A DNA stretch of 64,000 nucleotides from Vespa crabro (GCF_910589235.1 NC_060971.1:2758326-2822325), one strand, 5' to 3'; shown: positions 13,316 to 26,900, numbered from the stretch's first letter. Notes: generated by a model not told the origin, from the sequence alone. Numbers and translations are program-made.

Positions 13316-13923
13316 TGTGCTACAAATTTACATCAAGTATAATATACAATATACATATAAATATGAACTCTATTATCAGAAATATAACGGATAAATATAG
13401 TTTGTATAATAATATACAACAACAAAATAAGAATTACTCTTTGTGCACAATAATACCTGAATTAATAATGTTTTTTAATTATTCAATTAACATTTATAGG
13501 TTATTGTTATAAAATTTTTGACAGGTGTCAGTTTATTGTACGTTTCTAATATATTTTCTATTCAGCTTTTATATGATAAATTTTTGAATTATGAAAGAAT
13601 AGTTACGATAATTATTAATTCGACAAAGAGAATAAGGTTATGATTTCGTTTGTAAGTTAAAATTTGACACAAAAGATATTTTGTAAACAGAATCAAGATA
13701 GAAACGGACAGAATCACAATAAAGATTGAATATATTATTGATGATTGGTCATATTATGCACATTGTATGAAGAGTTTTACAATTGTTTGCATTAAGAAAA
13801 AATATTACTAAAATTTTTAGTTGGAAATAAAGCTTAATTTTGGAGACTTATCTAGTAACAAAGAAAATGCAAGAAATTACCCATAATATCTCAGCGTGTA
13901 AAAATCGCGGTAAGAGACAAATT
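13316..13923. promoter_or_regulatory. Divergent spacer between YJU2B and Piwi gene A
   Basis: AT-rich 0.6-kb spacer between two oppositely directed genes. No core element stands out. Sequence similarity to the flank of Piwi gene B begins only at the end of this interval (attacttattcattaaacg, from about 13927), so the A promoter is not visibly shared with B. Confidence 0.4.
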
Positions 13924-13961
13924 CTGATTACTTATTCATTAAACGAAGAAACGCTAAAAAG
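13924..13961 (+). other. Non-coding 5' UTR exon end of Piwi gene A
   Basis: The segment ends AAAAAG with a donor gtaaga at 13962, and the matching acceptor (gttacag) ends at 14519. The paralogous gene B has the same arrangement at 23284-23350, with the shared words attactt and cattaaacgaagaaac. Conservation of exon end and donor in both copies supports a spliced leader exon. The 5' boundary is not determined. Confidence 0.55.
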
Positions 13962-14564
13962 GTAAGACATTAATTCAATTATTTGAGATCAGATACTATT
14001 TAAATAAATCTTACCTTTGAAATTTCCTCTACATCATATTATGTATTTTCTTTTACGTAATTATTTTTAAATATTATATATCAATAATTTTTACGAATAA
14101 AAGTAACAGAATTGATCGTTTGCGTGTTATATAAAATATATTGAACAAAGATCATGCGTTTCATATTATCTTTCGTATTTTTGTTTGCTTTAATAAATTT
14201 TTACAATTCGAATATTTTTTAATAAATTAAAGAAGATTATATACTGTATAAATGTATGTTTTGATATTCCTATTCATATATAATAGAAAAGCGTACTTGA
14301 AAAATTTTCTGTTGAAATTTCAATTTCAATTGGACATCTTAAAATTAAAGACAATAATTTAATTTAATTAAAAGTTTTATGAATATTATTTATATATTAA
14401 AATATGTAACGTTTATGTGTTCAAATGAAAAGTAAAATTGGGAATAAATTTATATTTATAATATTTAAATTTATAATATTTAAAATTATAATTTTTATGT
14501 GTCATTTTAAATGTTACAGTATATTACAAATTTAACAGTATATACGAACTCAATAATATATAAG

Positions 14565-17500
14565 ATGCAACAAGGTAAAGGCCGAGGTCGAGGTCGAGGC
14601 CGTTCAAAAACTACACCTGTTCAATCACCTACTTCACCAACAACTGATGCTTGGGTGCGTAGACCAGGCCCAAGTCAAACTCAGGCAAGTCCATCACAAC
14701 CTATATTATCACCTAGATCATCGCAACCTAGACCATTGCAACCTGGACCATCGCAACCTGGACCATCACAACCTGGACCATCGCAACCTGGACCATCACA
14801 AAGAGCATGGCCGAGACCTATGAAACCAGCTCAGGTAAATAAAAATAATAAAAAGTTTAAAATATTAAATTATATAGATATTTTAGATAATTATGTAGGA
14901 AACTTATCAAATATAATTTATATTATTTATAATTTTATCTATACTTCTTTTCATTTTTTATATTCTCGCATATATTATATTCATACATCTTGTTCTTAAC
15001 TTAGTAATATAATTAAAATTTATTCAATAAATACAGTATAAATATATCAATTCATCTAAATAAATAAATTTTGTTTATTCTTTTGAATATTATAAACTAA
15101 ATTCATATATAATTTAGTTAAAATAGCTGTAAATATATTCTTGTATATATCAGTAATCATAAATTTCCTATACTATGGATTTATCTCTTCATTTAACAGA
15201 ATTTTATTTTTTATATCTTATATTATCTCTTTGGTCTCATTTTCTAATGAAACAATGTATGTTAGAAATATTTACATATATATGGTTAAACGCATCAGTT
15301 TATATTAATATTAATAAAATTTAGTGATAAAAAGTTCAAATAATATATGTTACTATTAACTAACCACAATGCTATAAATAATTTGTAATAATATTTATAA
15401 TATTGATAATATTGTAGACTTATGCACGAGGAGTACGAGGAGATGCACAAGGCTATTCTGGAGGAGCTAGTTCTAAATCGAAAGATGTTTCAAGTAATAC
15501 ATTACTTAATTAAAAGATGCACGAATGCTTATTAAGAATATTCATATATAAATATGGATTTTTATTAGTAGGAGGTGGTGGAGATGCTTCAATTGGTAGA
15601 GGTGCTATGCGAGGTAGAAGATCAGTACCTACAGACATCATGTTAGTTACAAGACCACAAAATTTGCCTACAAAGAAAGGTAAGTTTTGCTTTTAATATT
15701 AATCATAAAATATATATTGTAACAATTCGCTTTATCTGGATATCATTTCTGCAATATATCAGAAGTGAAAAAATGAACGAGAGGGCTTATAATGAAAAAT
15801 AAGTTAATTAAAACTCAAATCTCTAGTAATACGTATAGCACTTTTTTCACACAACACTTTTATTTTCGTTTGATTTGATACATTGTCGACCTTCCTTTGT
15901 TTTGTAAGTTGTTTGCAGGTATACAGACCCGCATACTTTTTATAAATGTCCTACAAACTCTTTTCTTTTTTTTTTTTTTAACATACATATACACAAGTTC
16001 ACCTTATTTTTTACATTTCTTATAGCACATTTCTTTCATAGCACTTATGTGGTATTAAAAATATACTTATCTTAATATATCTAGATGAAATAGATTATTT
16101 ATCTTATATGCTAGATAAAGATTAGGAATATTGAAATAAATTACCTGATTTTGGAGGATCTTAAGAGAATTGACTAAGACATAATTTTCTGATGTTATTT
16201 TGTTTTCTACAATACAGTTTTATATGATAATTTAGAACCAATTTAGGGGATTAGCAATGAAAAAAATTAAATTAGTCGATTTGATATGAAAAAAAGGATA
16301 TGATTAGTATACAATATACTTTAAGGAGTCTGAGCCATTACAAATTTTTGAAGGTCGCATTAAAATAAATTTATTATGCACAATATGTGGATGATATATT
16401 TTCTAGCTTTAATTGTTCATGCAAATAACGAAGTAAGAAATATACTGCGAAAATTTATAGATTATAACCGAAAATATAGAAATAAAAATTATATATCAGC
16501 CACCAGATATTAAATTAAATATATTATGTAATATTAAATTTATATCGCCGTGTGAGAATTTCTGTTTTATGGGAGCCAAAGCGATCGTTTTCATTCACTG
16601 CCCGTATGTAAATCCACCCCTGGATCGTTATTTAAAGGAGAGGAGTAGGATATAGAAAAAATAATAGGTTTTTAAATGTGATTATGTTTATCCTTTTTGC
16701 GAACATTCTTTCTTTTCGCTTCGCTCTCGTAGTCGTGTCCTATATTTTATGTATTTATTTTTTTTCCCTTCTTTCTTGTTTCCTTCTATATCGCGTGAAT
16801 CCTTGAGCTCTACCCGGATAGATTTCAATTGTAGCTTTAATTTTAATCTATCAAATTATTGCTTATCGTTTAAATTATATTCCATGAAAAAAAATTGTTT
16901 TAATTTGTAGGAATTTTTGGTACACCAGTTATACTTCGGGCAAATTATTTTAAGTTACCATCTACTACAAACTGGACTCTTTTTCAATATAGAGTTGATT
17001 TCGCTCCAGAAGAAGATCATACTCTTATTCGTAAAGCTTTACTTAGAAATCATAAAGAAAAATTGGGTGCATATATTTTTGATGGTACTGTACTATATAC
17101 AAGTCACCGTTTACCTGAAGTAAATTTTAACATTTATTAATATTGAAATATTATGATAAAATATTATGTAAAATATTTATTTGCAATAAGAAGAAAATAA
17201 TGACTTTTAGAAAATGGATCTTCTATCAAAAAGACAATTTGATGATGAAAAAATCACGATAAGCATCAAATTTGTTGGAGATTTGGCTAAAGATGATCAT
17301 CATTATCTGCAATTTTTCAACATAATAATGAGAAAATGCTTGGAACATTTAAAGCTACAATTAGTTGGTCGTGATTATTATGATGCAGAAACTAAAGTGA
17401 GTAAAAAACTTCAATTATCTTGATTATGTCATTTGTCGAAGCGTGATAAATTTTAATATACATGCATATGTGGAATTAACTAAGTATGAGTATTACTAAG

Positions 17501-20352
17501 GATGTAAAGTAATAGTTTTTTCTTTTATTTTTTAAAGTTATATTTAAATGCTTAAGCTACAAACTTACATAAGGTAATAAACTTACTTAGGTAATAAAAA
17601 AAAGAAAAGAAGATAACAATACAATTTGAAACATTCGAAAATAACTAAATTTAATTTGCTCTAATTTCGATATTTAACTTTTGTCAACTGTCCTCAGACT
17701 GTTCTTCCAAAAATATAAAGTTGATATTATTTTTTGTATGTGTATGTGCATTAATTACCAAATGTCTTAGAAACTCTCTTTCTATCCCTTGCGTAGCAGG
17801 ACAAAAAACTGGTAATCTTATAGAATATTTTTATTTATTTGCTTGATTCTATTTTACATATCTACCTCGTACTCGAGTAATCGGATCCGTAGACCTACAT
17901 GTATGAAGGTGCTACAATAAAGATAATAAAAGTACAATATATAAATATTTATATATGTAGAAATGTATTTATGTGTAAATTCCTATAAATTTAAATAATA
18001 TATACATATACTTATATATAATAAATATATAATTATATATATATATTACTTATTATTTTATATATATATATATTTACTTATGTATTAATAACAGGTAGTA
18101 GTTGCTCAGTATAAATTGGAATTGTGGCCAGGTTATTTCACATCCATTAGGCAACATGAAAGAGATATTCTTATGTGTGCAGAAATAACTCATAAAGTTA
18201 TGCGTCAGGATACACTTTTAGACATTTGGAGAGGTTGTCAAGAGCATACAGGCAATATAGAGGTAATTTAACATATGACTTTCAATATCTTCAAAATATT
18301 AATGAATAGTAATAATTAAATATACATTTATAGAAAAATTTTTATGAAGAAGTCTTAGGATCCGTTGTACTCACTGATTACAATAACAATACATATCGGA
18401 TCATGGATGTTGACTTTAACTTAACACCAAAGAATACATTTCAACTTAAATCAGGAGAGTCAGTAACATATAAGGATTATTATAAGAATAAATATAATAA
18501 AATTATAAAGTATGATAATCAACCTATGCTCGTTGCTGAAGGAAAACAAAAATCACGTAATCTACCAACTCAGTCGGAACGCTTAGTTTACTTAGTTCCT
18601 GAATTATGTCGTGCGACAGGTATTCATATATATATATATATGTATGAACAAATTTGATATTGAGGAAATTTATGAAAATATATGTATTAAAAAATATTAT
18701 TGAAAAATAATTTTTTATGTATGGTTGTATATAGGTCTGACGGATAATATGAGAACGAATTTTGATTTGATGCAAGCGTTAGCGATACATACACGAGTCT
18801 CTCCTGAATCACGAATTCGGAAATTATTAATGTTTAATAAAAGGCTCTGTTCTCAACCAAATATTGTTAAAGAATTAAAAGAATGGAACTTAGAATTGGA
18901 AAATAATTTGATTGAAATTCCAGGACGTGTACTACCTACTGAAAAAGTAGTTTTTCGTGCAGGTTCTATAACTGCAGGTGTAGAAGCAGATTGGACAAGA
19001 GAATTGCGTAATAAACATTTACTTGCATGTAAACCTTTGAAAAATTGGATTTTAATCTATACATCAAACTTAAAACGAGAATGCGAGGTATTATATTTTT
19101 TTTATTAACAATCTAGACTTCAACACAAATATTTTTGGTCTTTATCAACTGTTTAATTGAATTTTTATTTGACAGGATTTCTTAAAAAATCTTATAAAAG
19201 TAGCAGGTGGAATGGGATTTAATATAGAACGTCCAAGAATGTTTTCAATTGCGGATGATCGATCTGGTACATATTCTGAGGCATTAGAAGGTTTACTGAG
19301 TAAATCTATTCCACAAATAGTTCTTTGCGTTGTTACGAATAATCGTTCTGAGCGCTACAGTACTATAAAAAAGAAATGTTGCGTTGACCGTCCAGTCCCG
19401 TCACAGGTAGTTATTAGGAAAAATTTAATAAAAGGATTATCTGTAGCTACGAAGATAGCTATTCAAATGAATTGTAAACTGGGTGGAGTCCCATGGTGTG
19501 TCGAAGTACCGCTTTCGGGATTAATGGTAGTTGGTTTTGATGTTTGCCATGATACAAATATGAAAGAACGTGATTTTGGTAAGCAATATTTTTACAATAA
19601 AATTATTTTAAAATGAGACGCACTATGATCTATGAGCGATGATTTTATGTATTTAAAAAAAAAAAAAAGAAAAAAAAAAGAAATTAAAAAACAATATTTT
19701 TACAGGTGCTGTAGTAGCTACTTTAGATAAAAATTTAACCAGATATATCAGTGCTGTAAGTCCACATAGTAATGGCGAAGAATTATCAAATGATATAGCT
19801 AGTCATATTTGTAAGTTTGTAGCAACATATCGACAATACAATGACAATAGATATCCTGATCGTATTGTGATTTATCGCGATGGTGTTGGCGAAGGTCAAG
19901 TGCATTTAGTTTATAATCATGAGGTAAAGGAAATAAGAAAGAGACTTGCTCAAATATATGGAAGTGAGGCGGCAGTAAAAATGGCATTTATAATCGTTAA
20001 TAAACGGGTGAATACACGAATTTTTTATAATGAAAGGAATCCACCATGTGGCACAGTTGTGGATGACGTAATTACGAGTCCAGTAAAATACGATTTTTTT
20101 ATCGTATCACAACACGTTAAACAGGGCACTGTTACGCCCACCTCGTACAGTGTAATTGACGATACTGTTGGTCTCGATGCAGATAAAATGCAACGACTCA
20201 CTTATAAGCTTACGCATATGTATTACAATTGGTCTGGTACTGTAAGAGTACCAGCTCCATGCCAATATGCACATAAGCTTGCATATTTAGTTGGTCAATA
20301 TGTGCATCGAGCTCCAAACACTCGTTTGGAAGATCTTTTATATTATTTGTAA
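14565..20352 (+). CDS. aub: Piwi-clade Argonaute, gene A (aubergine/piwi-like)
   Basis: piRNA-guided Argonaute. Ten coding exons, all in phase: 14565-14834, 15418-15493, 15569-15679, 16911-17119, 17211-17396, 18095-18262, 18334-18619, 18735-19087, 19176-19578, 19706-20352; 902 aa. N-terminus: Arg-Gly run at residues 4-14 plus four more RG pairs in exons 2-3, the type of motif that is symmetrically dimethylated and bound by Tudor proteins. PAZ lies around exons 6-8, MID in exon 9, PIWI in exons 9-10. Slicer tetrad intact: Asp675 (FDVCHD), Glu713 (GEELSND), Asp746 (YRDGVGEG), His877 (QYAHK). It ends LLYYL, the family C-terminus. The ATG at 14511 lies in the leader intron (acceptor at 14519), so 14565 is chosen. 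Assignment to Aub versus Piwi is not resolved; the RG-rich N-terminus favours an Aub-like role. Confidence 0.93.
14724..14798 (+). repeat. 15-bp coding tandem repeat in Piwi A exon 1 (QPGPS, 5 units)
   Basis: Five head-to-tail 15-bp units, the first degenerate (QPRPL) and four exact at protein level (QPGPS). They lie in the same exon that expanded in gene B, where a single SQPGPS survives near residue 46. The exon seems prone to tandem growth. Confidence 0.85.
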
Positions 20353-20418
20353 TATCAAATCTCCATTTTTATTCTTTATATTGCGACATACGTACATCAT
20401 ACATAAATATATAAATGT

Positions 20419-20449
<31 letters not shown>

Positions 20450-21670
20450 GCGCGCGTATACTCATGTATTTACGTATAGTCGCGAATGTGACATGATACC
20501 AATAATGTTTTATTTTTTTTCCCAAAAGTTTTTGACAGAGAAAGTGGGGAGATTGTGTGTGTGTGTGTATTTCTTTTTTTTTTTTTTTTTTTTTTTAACT
20601 ATAGCTTATAGACAACTTCATTCAATTTATTAAAATTATTTTATTTATCTTTTTTTATTATATATTTTATGTAAAATATATAATTTTTTTTTGTATAAAA
20701 CAATTTGATTAACTGTTTGATTAAGCCCATCAAGTTACATCAGAAAGACTTATCACATATTTATATATGGTATAATAATGATATTCTTACGATCTTTTAC
20801 AATACGCTTATTGTATATGTATGATGTAATTGAAAGTGGAAGAAGTTCTTTTTTTTGCCGATATAGAGAATGACAGGATCGATGTAGCAAATTATATTCA
20901 TGTAAAGATATTCATAGCTTATAATTTTATACATATTATATATATATATATAAAATTATATTAATATAGTTAGTTTATTTTTGTATACAAAGATAAAAAG
21001 AAATAGAAACAACAAAATAATATAATTAATAATATATTTTTGTATTTTTAGGTATGATTGATTAAAATAAATATTATATTTGACAGAACATAATGAGATT
21101 TTAATATTAAGACATTATTTTACTTAATTTTTAAATATTTTTAAGTACTATCGATCAATGAAAAATTGTTTAAATTAAATTTTCAATTTATTTTATTTCA
21201 AGATATTAATTATAATAAATGTGTTAACTTTTTAGATAGAATTGTTTATAGTTTGAAAATTAGAAGATTAAGAAGCTCGAAATGTTCTTAAAATCGTTAG
21301 TAAAGAGACCTAAAATAAACCAACCAAGAGTAAAGACAGAGAGTAAAGAGTTAAGATTAAAGTTTTTAATGGGTCAGAGTTACAGCAAAGGATTGTAGTA
21401 TTTTATTTAAAGAGTCTTAGTTGTAGTATCTTTGTTATTATATTTTTATTAATAAAATCTTTGTTAATCAAGAAGACATATGCCGAGTTAATCGGTCCAT
21501 ATTTTCCAGGTAAGATAGTGAAAATACCTCTACAATATTTATATATTATATATTATCTTTATAAAAATCAAAACATGTATCTATATCTTAACCATTTATA
21601 AAGTAGAATTTTCAAAGCTATTTTTTTGTTGTTTTTCTCATAGTATACATAGTATTATTACTATTACTAT
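20353..21670. other. 3' flank of Piwi gene A
   Basis: AT-rich 3' UTR and flank. A compound (CA)n(CG)n microsatellite lies at about 20420-20457 and a T-run at 20574-20597. Blocks up to about 21050 align with the flank of gene B (30988-32210), for example around agtaatat/aaattatat-atgcaa words, so the duplicated unit includes the 3' flank. No other gene seen. Confidence 0.5.
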
Positions 21671-22616
21671 ATGTTGATGCATACATGCGTTCCTCAATTG
21701 TTAACAGTATTTTTTCCTAAGGATCATATGACACTATTACAAATATCAGCCCTTAGAAACACATTGATTACTCGCTAGAAAAACGTATAGATAAAAAACA
21801 CATTGTCACCTTTTTAGGCATTTGCCACTGAGTTTAGGCATTTTTATTCAAGTACCCGGTTTTCAATAATGCGTCGAATCGGTTAATAATTAAATAGACG
21901 CTTAGACGCGATAAGCCAAGGGTTATTTGATTTCTAGCTTAGAAATATCCATTGACATTCTCTAATCTAAATGATCATTAGTACAAATAGGGCACACATG
22001 GAATGCTTAAACATTCTAAGAAACTATCCTAACCCACCCCCGACCTATAAGCATCTTTTCCTTCCTTTTTTATGCTCAGATCATACTTCAACTCTGCTCT
22101 TTTCATTCCCTTTCCTAATTTCATTACAGTCTTCACGGATAATTTTAAAGACGTCAAAAAGTCAGTCACGTTACATCTTTCAAACTCACAACATCTAAAT
22201 CTTTGAGTCTTATTAAACATTATTGGCTATCATACCTTCAGAAATAGCCAGCACAATTAACTACACATTATTACACAAAACATATCAACAACTGTATCTT
22301 ATTTCAACAAATATAACTTCAATTCCCGCAATATTTATTATCGCGCATCTACCTCGCTAGTTTCACGTAATTCTTTTCTCCCATTAATTTACGGGAACAC
22401 GATGAACGGTATTTTGCTGATGGCCTTCAAGGTATCCCAGCCTAATGCCGTCGCCCTTATTCATCGTCGTACAGTGCGTCTATAACTTTAACGACAAGGA
22501 AGAGACAAGAGAAATTTTCTGTACAAATCGATTATCATCGCTGATCCAACGAGACGCTGTGGCGAGGCGCGTATCTAAAAACGTTCTTGTAATTGCACCC
22601 TTACGACGGAACATTA
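21671..22616 (+). repeat. Left copy of an unknown ~940-bp inverted duplication
   Basis: Aligns with the reverse complement of 32464-33400. Shared words include gatcatacttcaactc (near 22079) and attttgctgatggccttcaa (near 22413). The right copy has an open frame starting near ILLMAFNGI with a hydrophobic leader. Here the same frame is broken by a missing base after ggccttcaa and by stops, so this copy is decayed. The two copies bracket Piwi gene B. No transposase, terminal repeats or known family was recognised. Confidence 0.7.
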
Positions 22617-23283
22617 TAATAATAATATATATTATAATAATATATAATATAATAATAAAAATTATTACAAGATGAAGAAGTAGAAAAAAAATGCATATCT
22701 AATTATATTATATAAAATAATATTTAATATATAAGTTTTCATAAATTATTATTTTTTATAAAATATCCAACGAAATCTTGTTTTTTTTTTGTCGCAAATT
22801 TATATACTAGTTATTATATATGTATCAATTATATTTATTATTTTTTATGCGTTCATATTGTAAAATAAATGGATATCGTCGCTAACGAATCTAGCAAGAA
22901 TCACATATCATCATCCAAGAAGAATATAAATATGAGGTATTAAAAAGTGTCAATTCATAGCCTACTAAACTATATACTATAACCTACGCAATCTTATGAA
23001 CCAATGGAATAGGTATATAGTGGAAATTGTGTTTCCCTATTGCATTTTTGTAGTTTATATTTTGTTCATATTTGTTGCTGATTATGTAAAATATGATGAA
23101 TAGCTTTCATCGATAAGTTTCATATTGGCATTTACATTGTCGGTAACACCAAAATTATTGCAGTTCAGTCGGTAAGTAGGTATTTTGCTAACAGGGATGG
23201 TACTTAGGTGGAGCGCATAACTAAAAGAAAGCTTGCGCATAACGCTTGACTTAAGGAATCGGCTCAAAAGAAAAAAAATTTCG
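22617..23283. other. Upstream flank of Piwi gene B
   Basis: AT-rich, with an (ATA)n-like stretch at 22615-22665. No gene recognised. It shows no visible similarity to the upstream flank of gene A, so the two promoters probably differ. Confidence 0.4.
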
Positions 23284-23350
23284 ATTACTTATAACTGTTC
23301 ATTAAACGAAGAAACATCAAAGAGAAAAGACACCAATAAGATATCAAGAG
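23284..23350 (+). other. Non-coding 5' UTR exon end of Piwi gene B
   Basis: Homologous to the gene A leader exon (attactt ... cattaaacgaagaaac) and ends at a donor gtaaga at 23351. The acceptor (aatatttcag) ends at 23930. The exon is longer than in A by an insertion before the donor. Confidence 0.5.
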
Positions 23351-23973
23351 GTAAGAAATTATTTGATCATTAGATAATATTCTTTAAATGGATCTATCTT
23401 TAAAAAAAATAGATTACATATATTCTACATACAGATAGTCTACATTATATTCTGAATTTTCTTTTATTTAATTATTTGTATTATATATCAACAATTTTTA
23501 CGAATAAAAGTAATAGAATTGATTGTTTGCGTGTTATAAGTATTGAACAAAGAATATCCGTTTTATACAATCTTTTCTATTTTTAATAAATAAATTCTCA
23601 TAATTTGTATTTTTCGATTTATTATTTACAGCAAATATATTTTGAATAGATTAAACAATATCGTATTCATGTGTGTATTGACATTTTTGCTCACATATAA
23701 CAGAAAAGCATACACAAGAAATTTTGTGTAGAAATTTTAATTTCAATTCGATTTCTTAAAATTAAATACAATTTGATTAAAAGCTTTATAAATATTATTA
23801 TATATTAAAATATGTAATGTCTTAAATATCTAATATATATGTATTAAAATAAAAATTTAGATTGTCAAAGGCATTAATGTATTTATAATATTTAAAATTA
23901 TACTTTTAATCTATAATTTAAATATTTCAGGATTTAAATTTTAACATTATATACGAATTTGATAGTATATAAA

Positions 23974-26900
23974 ATGGAACAAGATAGAGGTGGTAATCGA
24001 AAACATGAACAAGAGTCATCTAATATACAACCTAAAAGAGTACATCGTTTAGATAGACCAGATCAAAGTCAACCTCCACAGTATGAAACATCCCAGCCTG
24101 GACCATCGCGAGTACAACCATCATATCACTCTACACAGCCATGCCCGACTACACAACCACACTCGCTTGCAACATCATACTTGCCTGCAGTACCACAGCC
24201 GTCTTTATCATATCATTTGGAACCATCGCAAACTGGAACATACCAACCTGCAATATCGCAAACTGAGACAAATCAGCCTGGATTACCGCAAACTGAGACA
24301 AATCAGCCTGGATTATCGCAAACTGTAACACAATACCCTGAACAATGGCAAACTGAGACAAATCAGCCTGGATTACCGCCAAGTGGAACACAATACCCTG
24401 GACAATGGCAAACTGAGACAAATCAGCCTGGATTACCGCCAAGTGGAACACAATACCCTGGACAATGGCAAACTGAGACAAATCAGCCTGGATTACCGCC
24501 AAGTGGAACACAATACCCTGGACAATGGCAAACTGAGACAAATCAGCCTGGATTACCGCCAAGTGGAACACAATACCCTGGACAATGGCAAACTGAAACA
24601 AATCAGCCTGGATTACCGCCAAGTGGAACACAATACCCTGGACAATGGAAAACTGGGACATATCAGCCTGGATTACCGGAAACTGAAACACACTACCCTG
24701 GACAATGGCAAACTGAGACAAATCAGCCTGGATTACCGCCAAGTGGAACACAATACCCTGGACAATGGCAAACTGAGACAAATCAGCCTGGATTACCGCC
24801 AAGTGGAACACAATACCCTGGACAATGGCAAACTGAGACAAATCAGCCTGGATTACCGCCAAGTGGAACACAATACCCTGGACAATGGCAAACTGAGACA
24901 AATCAGCCTGGATTACCGCCAAGTGGAACACAATACCCTGGACAATGGCAAACTGAAACAAATCAGCCTGGATTATACCAGCATGAACTATTACAATCTG
25001 AACCAATACAACCTCCTATATCATCCCATTATGCTGAATCAAACCAGCCTTCTGTATCAAACCAGTCTCCTGGAAAATACCAGTCTCCTGAAAAATACCG
25101 GTCTCCTAGAAAATACCAGTCTCCTGGAAAATCCCAGTCTCCTAGAAAATACCAGTCTCCTGGAAAATACCAGTCTCCTGAAAAATACCGGTCTCCTAGA
25201 AAATACCAGTCTCCTGAAAAATACCGGTCTCCTAGAAAATACCAGTCTCCTGGAAAATCCCAGTCTCCTAGAAAATACCAGTCTCCTGAAAAATACCGGT
25301 CTCCTAGAAAATACCAGTCTCCTGAAAAATCCCAGTCTCCTAGAAAATACCAGTCTCCTAGAAAATACCAGTCTCCTGGAAAATACCAGTCTCCTGAAAA
25401 ATACCGGTCTCCTAGAAAATACCAGTCTCCTGAAAAATCCCAGTCTCCTAGAAAATACCAGTCTCCTGGAAAATACCAGTCTCCTGAAAAATACTGGTCT
25501 CCTAGAAAATACCAGTCTCCTGGAAAATCCCAGTCTCCTAGAAAATACCAGTCTCCTGGAAAATCTCACTCTCCTAGAAAATACCAGTCTCCTGGAAAAT
25601 CCCAGTCTCCTGGAAAATACAAGCATGCTAAACCATTCCGGTCTGGTGGATCATCATCGTCGCTGAGTGAAATGTCGCAGTCAGAAATATTATCATCGGG
25701 TAGATCTTCGGAATCAATATCACAACAGTCTCAGCGTAGTAGATATATGTCAAAAGATCAAGTAAGTAAAAATAATAGAAAATATTAAAACATTAAATTA
25801 AATAGACATTTTGTGTAATTTCTGTGAGACATTACATATTTATGGTTTTTTCGTACATTCGTTTTATTTTCACACACATACACTTACGCATGCAATATGT
25901 GCATGCACGGTGTGCTTAAGTTAGTGATAATTATAATTTATTTAACAAGTACGATATAAAATGTATCTATATGTTCATTATTTATATACAAGTTTTATTT
26001 ATTCTTTTGAATATTGTAAACTAAATTCTTATATAATTTAGTCAAAGTAGCAATGATTATAGCAATGACTAACAATGAACGTATTTATAAATTTCATATA
26101 GTATATCGTAATTCGACATACATTTAACTAAATTTTGTTTTGTGTATCTTATGTTATTTCTTTGATCTGATTTTACTATGGAACAATGTATATTAGTAAT
26201 ATCTATCTATCTATTTATCTATATATATAATACTGAGCATATCGGTTTAAGAAAGGATTATTAAAATTTAACGATAAAGAATGCATATAATATGTGTTAT
26301 TACTAACTAAAGACAATGCTATAAATAATTTGGAATAATATTGAATGTCGTAGAGGTCAAGTAAGAGAAGACTATTTGAAGATGACTGTCCTGCAGGAAC
26401 TAGTTATGAATACGATGATCAAAGTAATACATTACTTAATTAAAAGGTACGCGTGAATGTATATTAAAAATATTCATATACAAATATTTATTTTTATTAG
26501 CGGAAAGTTTTAAAGATCATTCTTCTTCTGAGAGCCGAATTAAAAAAATTAAAAAAAATTCTCCAGAACCAGAAGCAGGTGAGTTTTGCTTTTAATAATT
26601 AAAATAAATGAAACATCTATGTTATGAATTTACACTTTCATCATTTATTATTTTTATATATATAATTATTTATCGATATAATTTCTGCTAGTTTAAGATT
26701 AGCAATGGGAAAGCAAAAGAAAGGATTCGTAATAAAGAAAAAATTAATTTAAAAAATTTAGCAAACGGCTTGTAAGACGTCAAACGTTTTTTCTTGTTGA
26801 CACGGCACTTTTGTTTTTGCTTAATTCGGCATACCGTCGACCTTTTCTATTTGTTTTGTAAGTCATTTATAGGTATTTACAGACATAGTTTTTATGATCA

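Noticed and set aside
14511..14564. Upstream ATG for Piwi gene A
   Set aside because: It precedes the acceptor at 14518-14519, so it is intronic. The paralogue's start aligns with 14565.
24149..25006. 285-codon minus-strand frame antisense to array 1
   Set aside because: The 60-bp unit has no stop in this frame, so repetition alone keeps it open. The sense strand carries the splice sites and Piwi homology.
24263..25620. CRISPR-like appearance of evenly spaced repeats
   Set aside because: There are no variable spacers, the units are directly adjacent and coding, and the genome is eukaryotic.
25057..25626. 189-codon minus-strand frame and the second plus-strand frame (24383-25666) over the arrays
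   Set aside because: Shadows of the 18-bp and 60-bp units; period-three repeats stay open in several frames.
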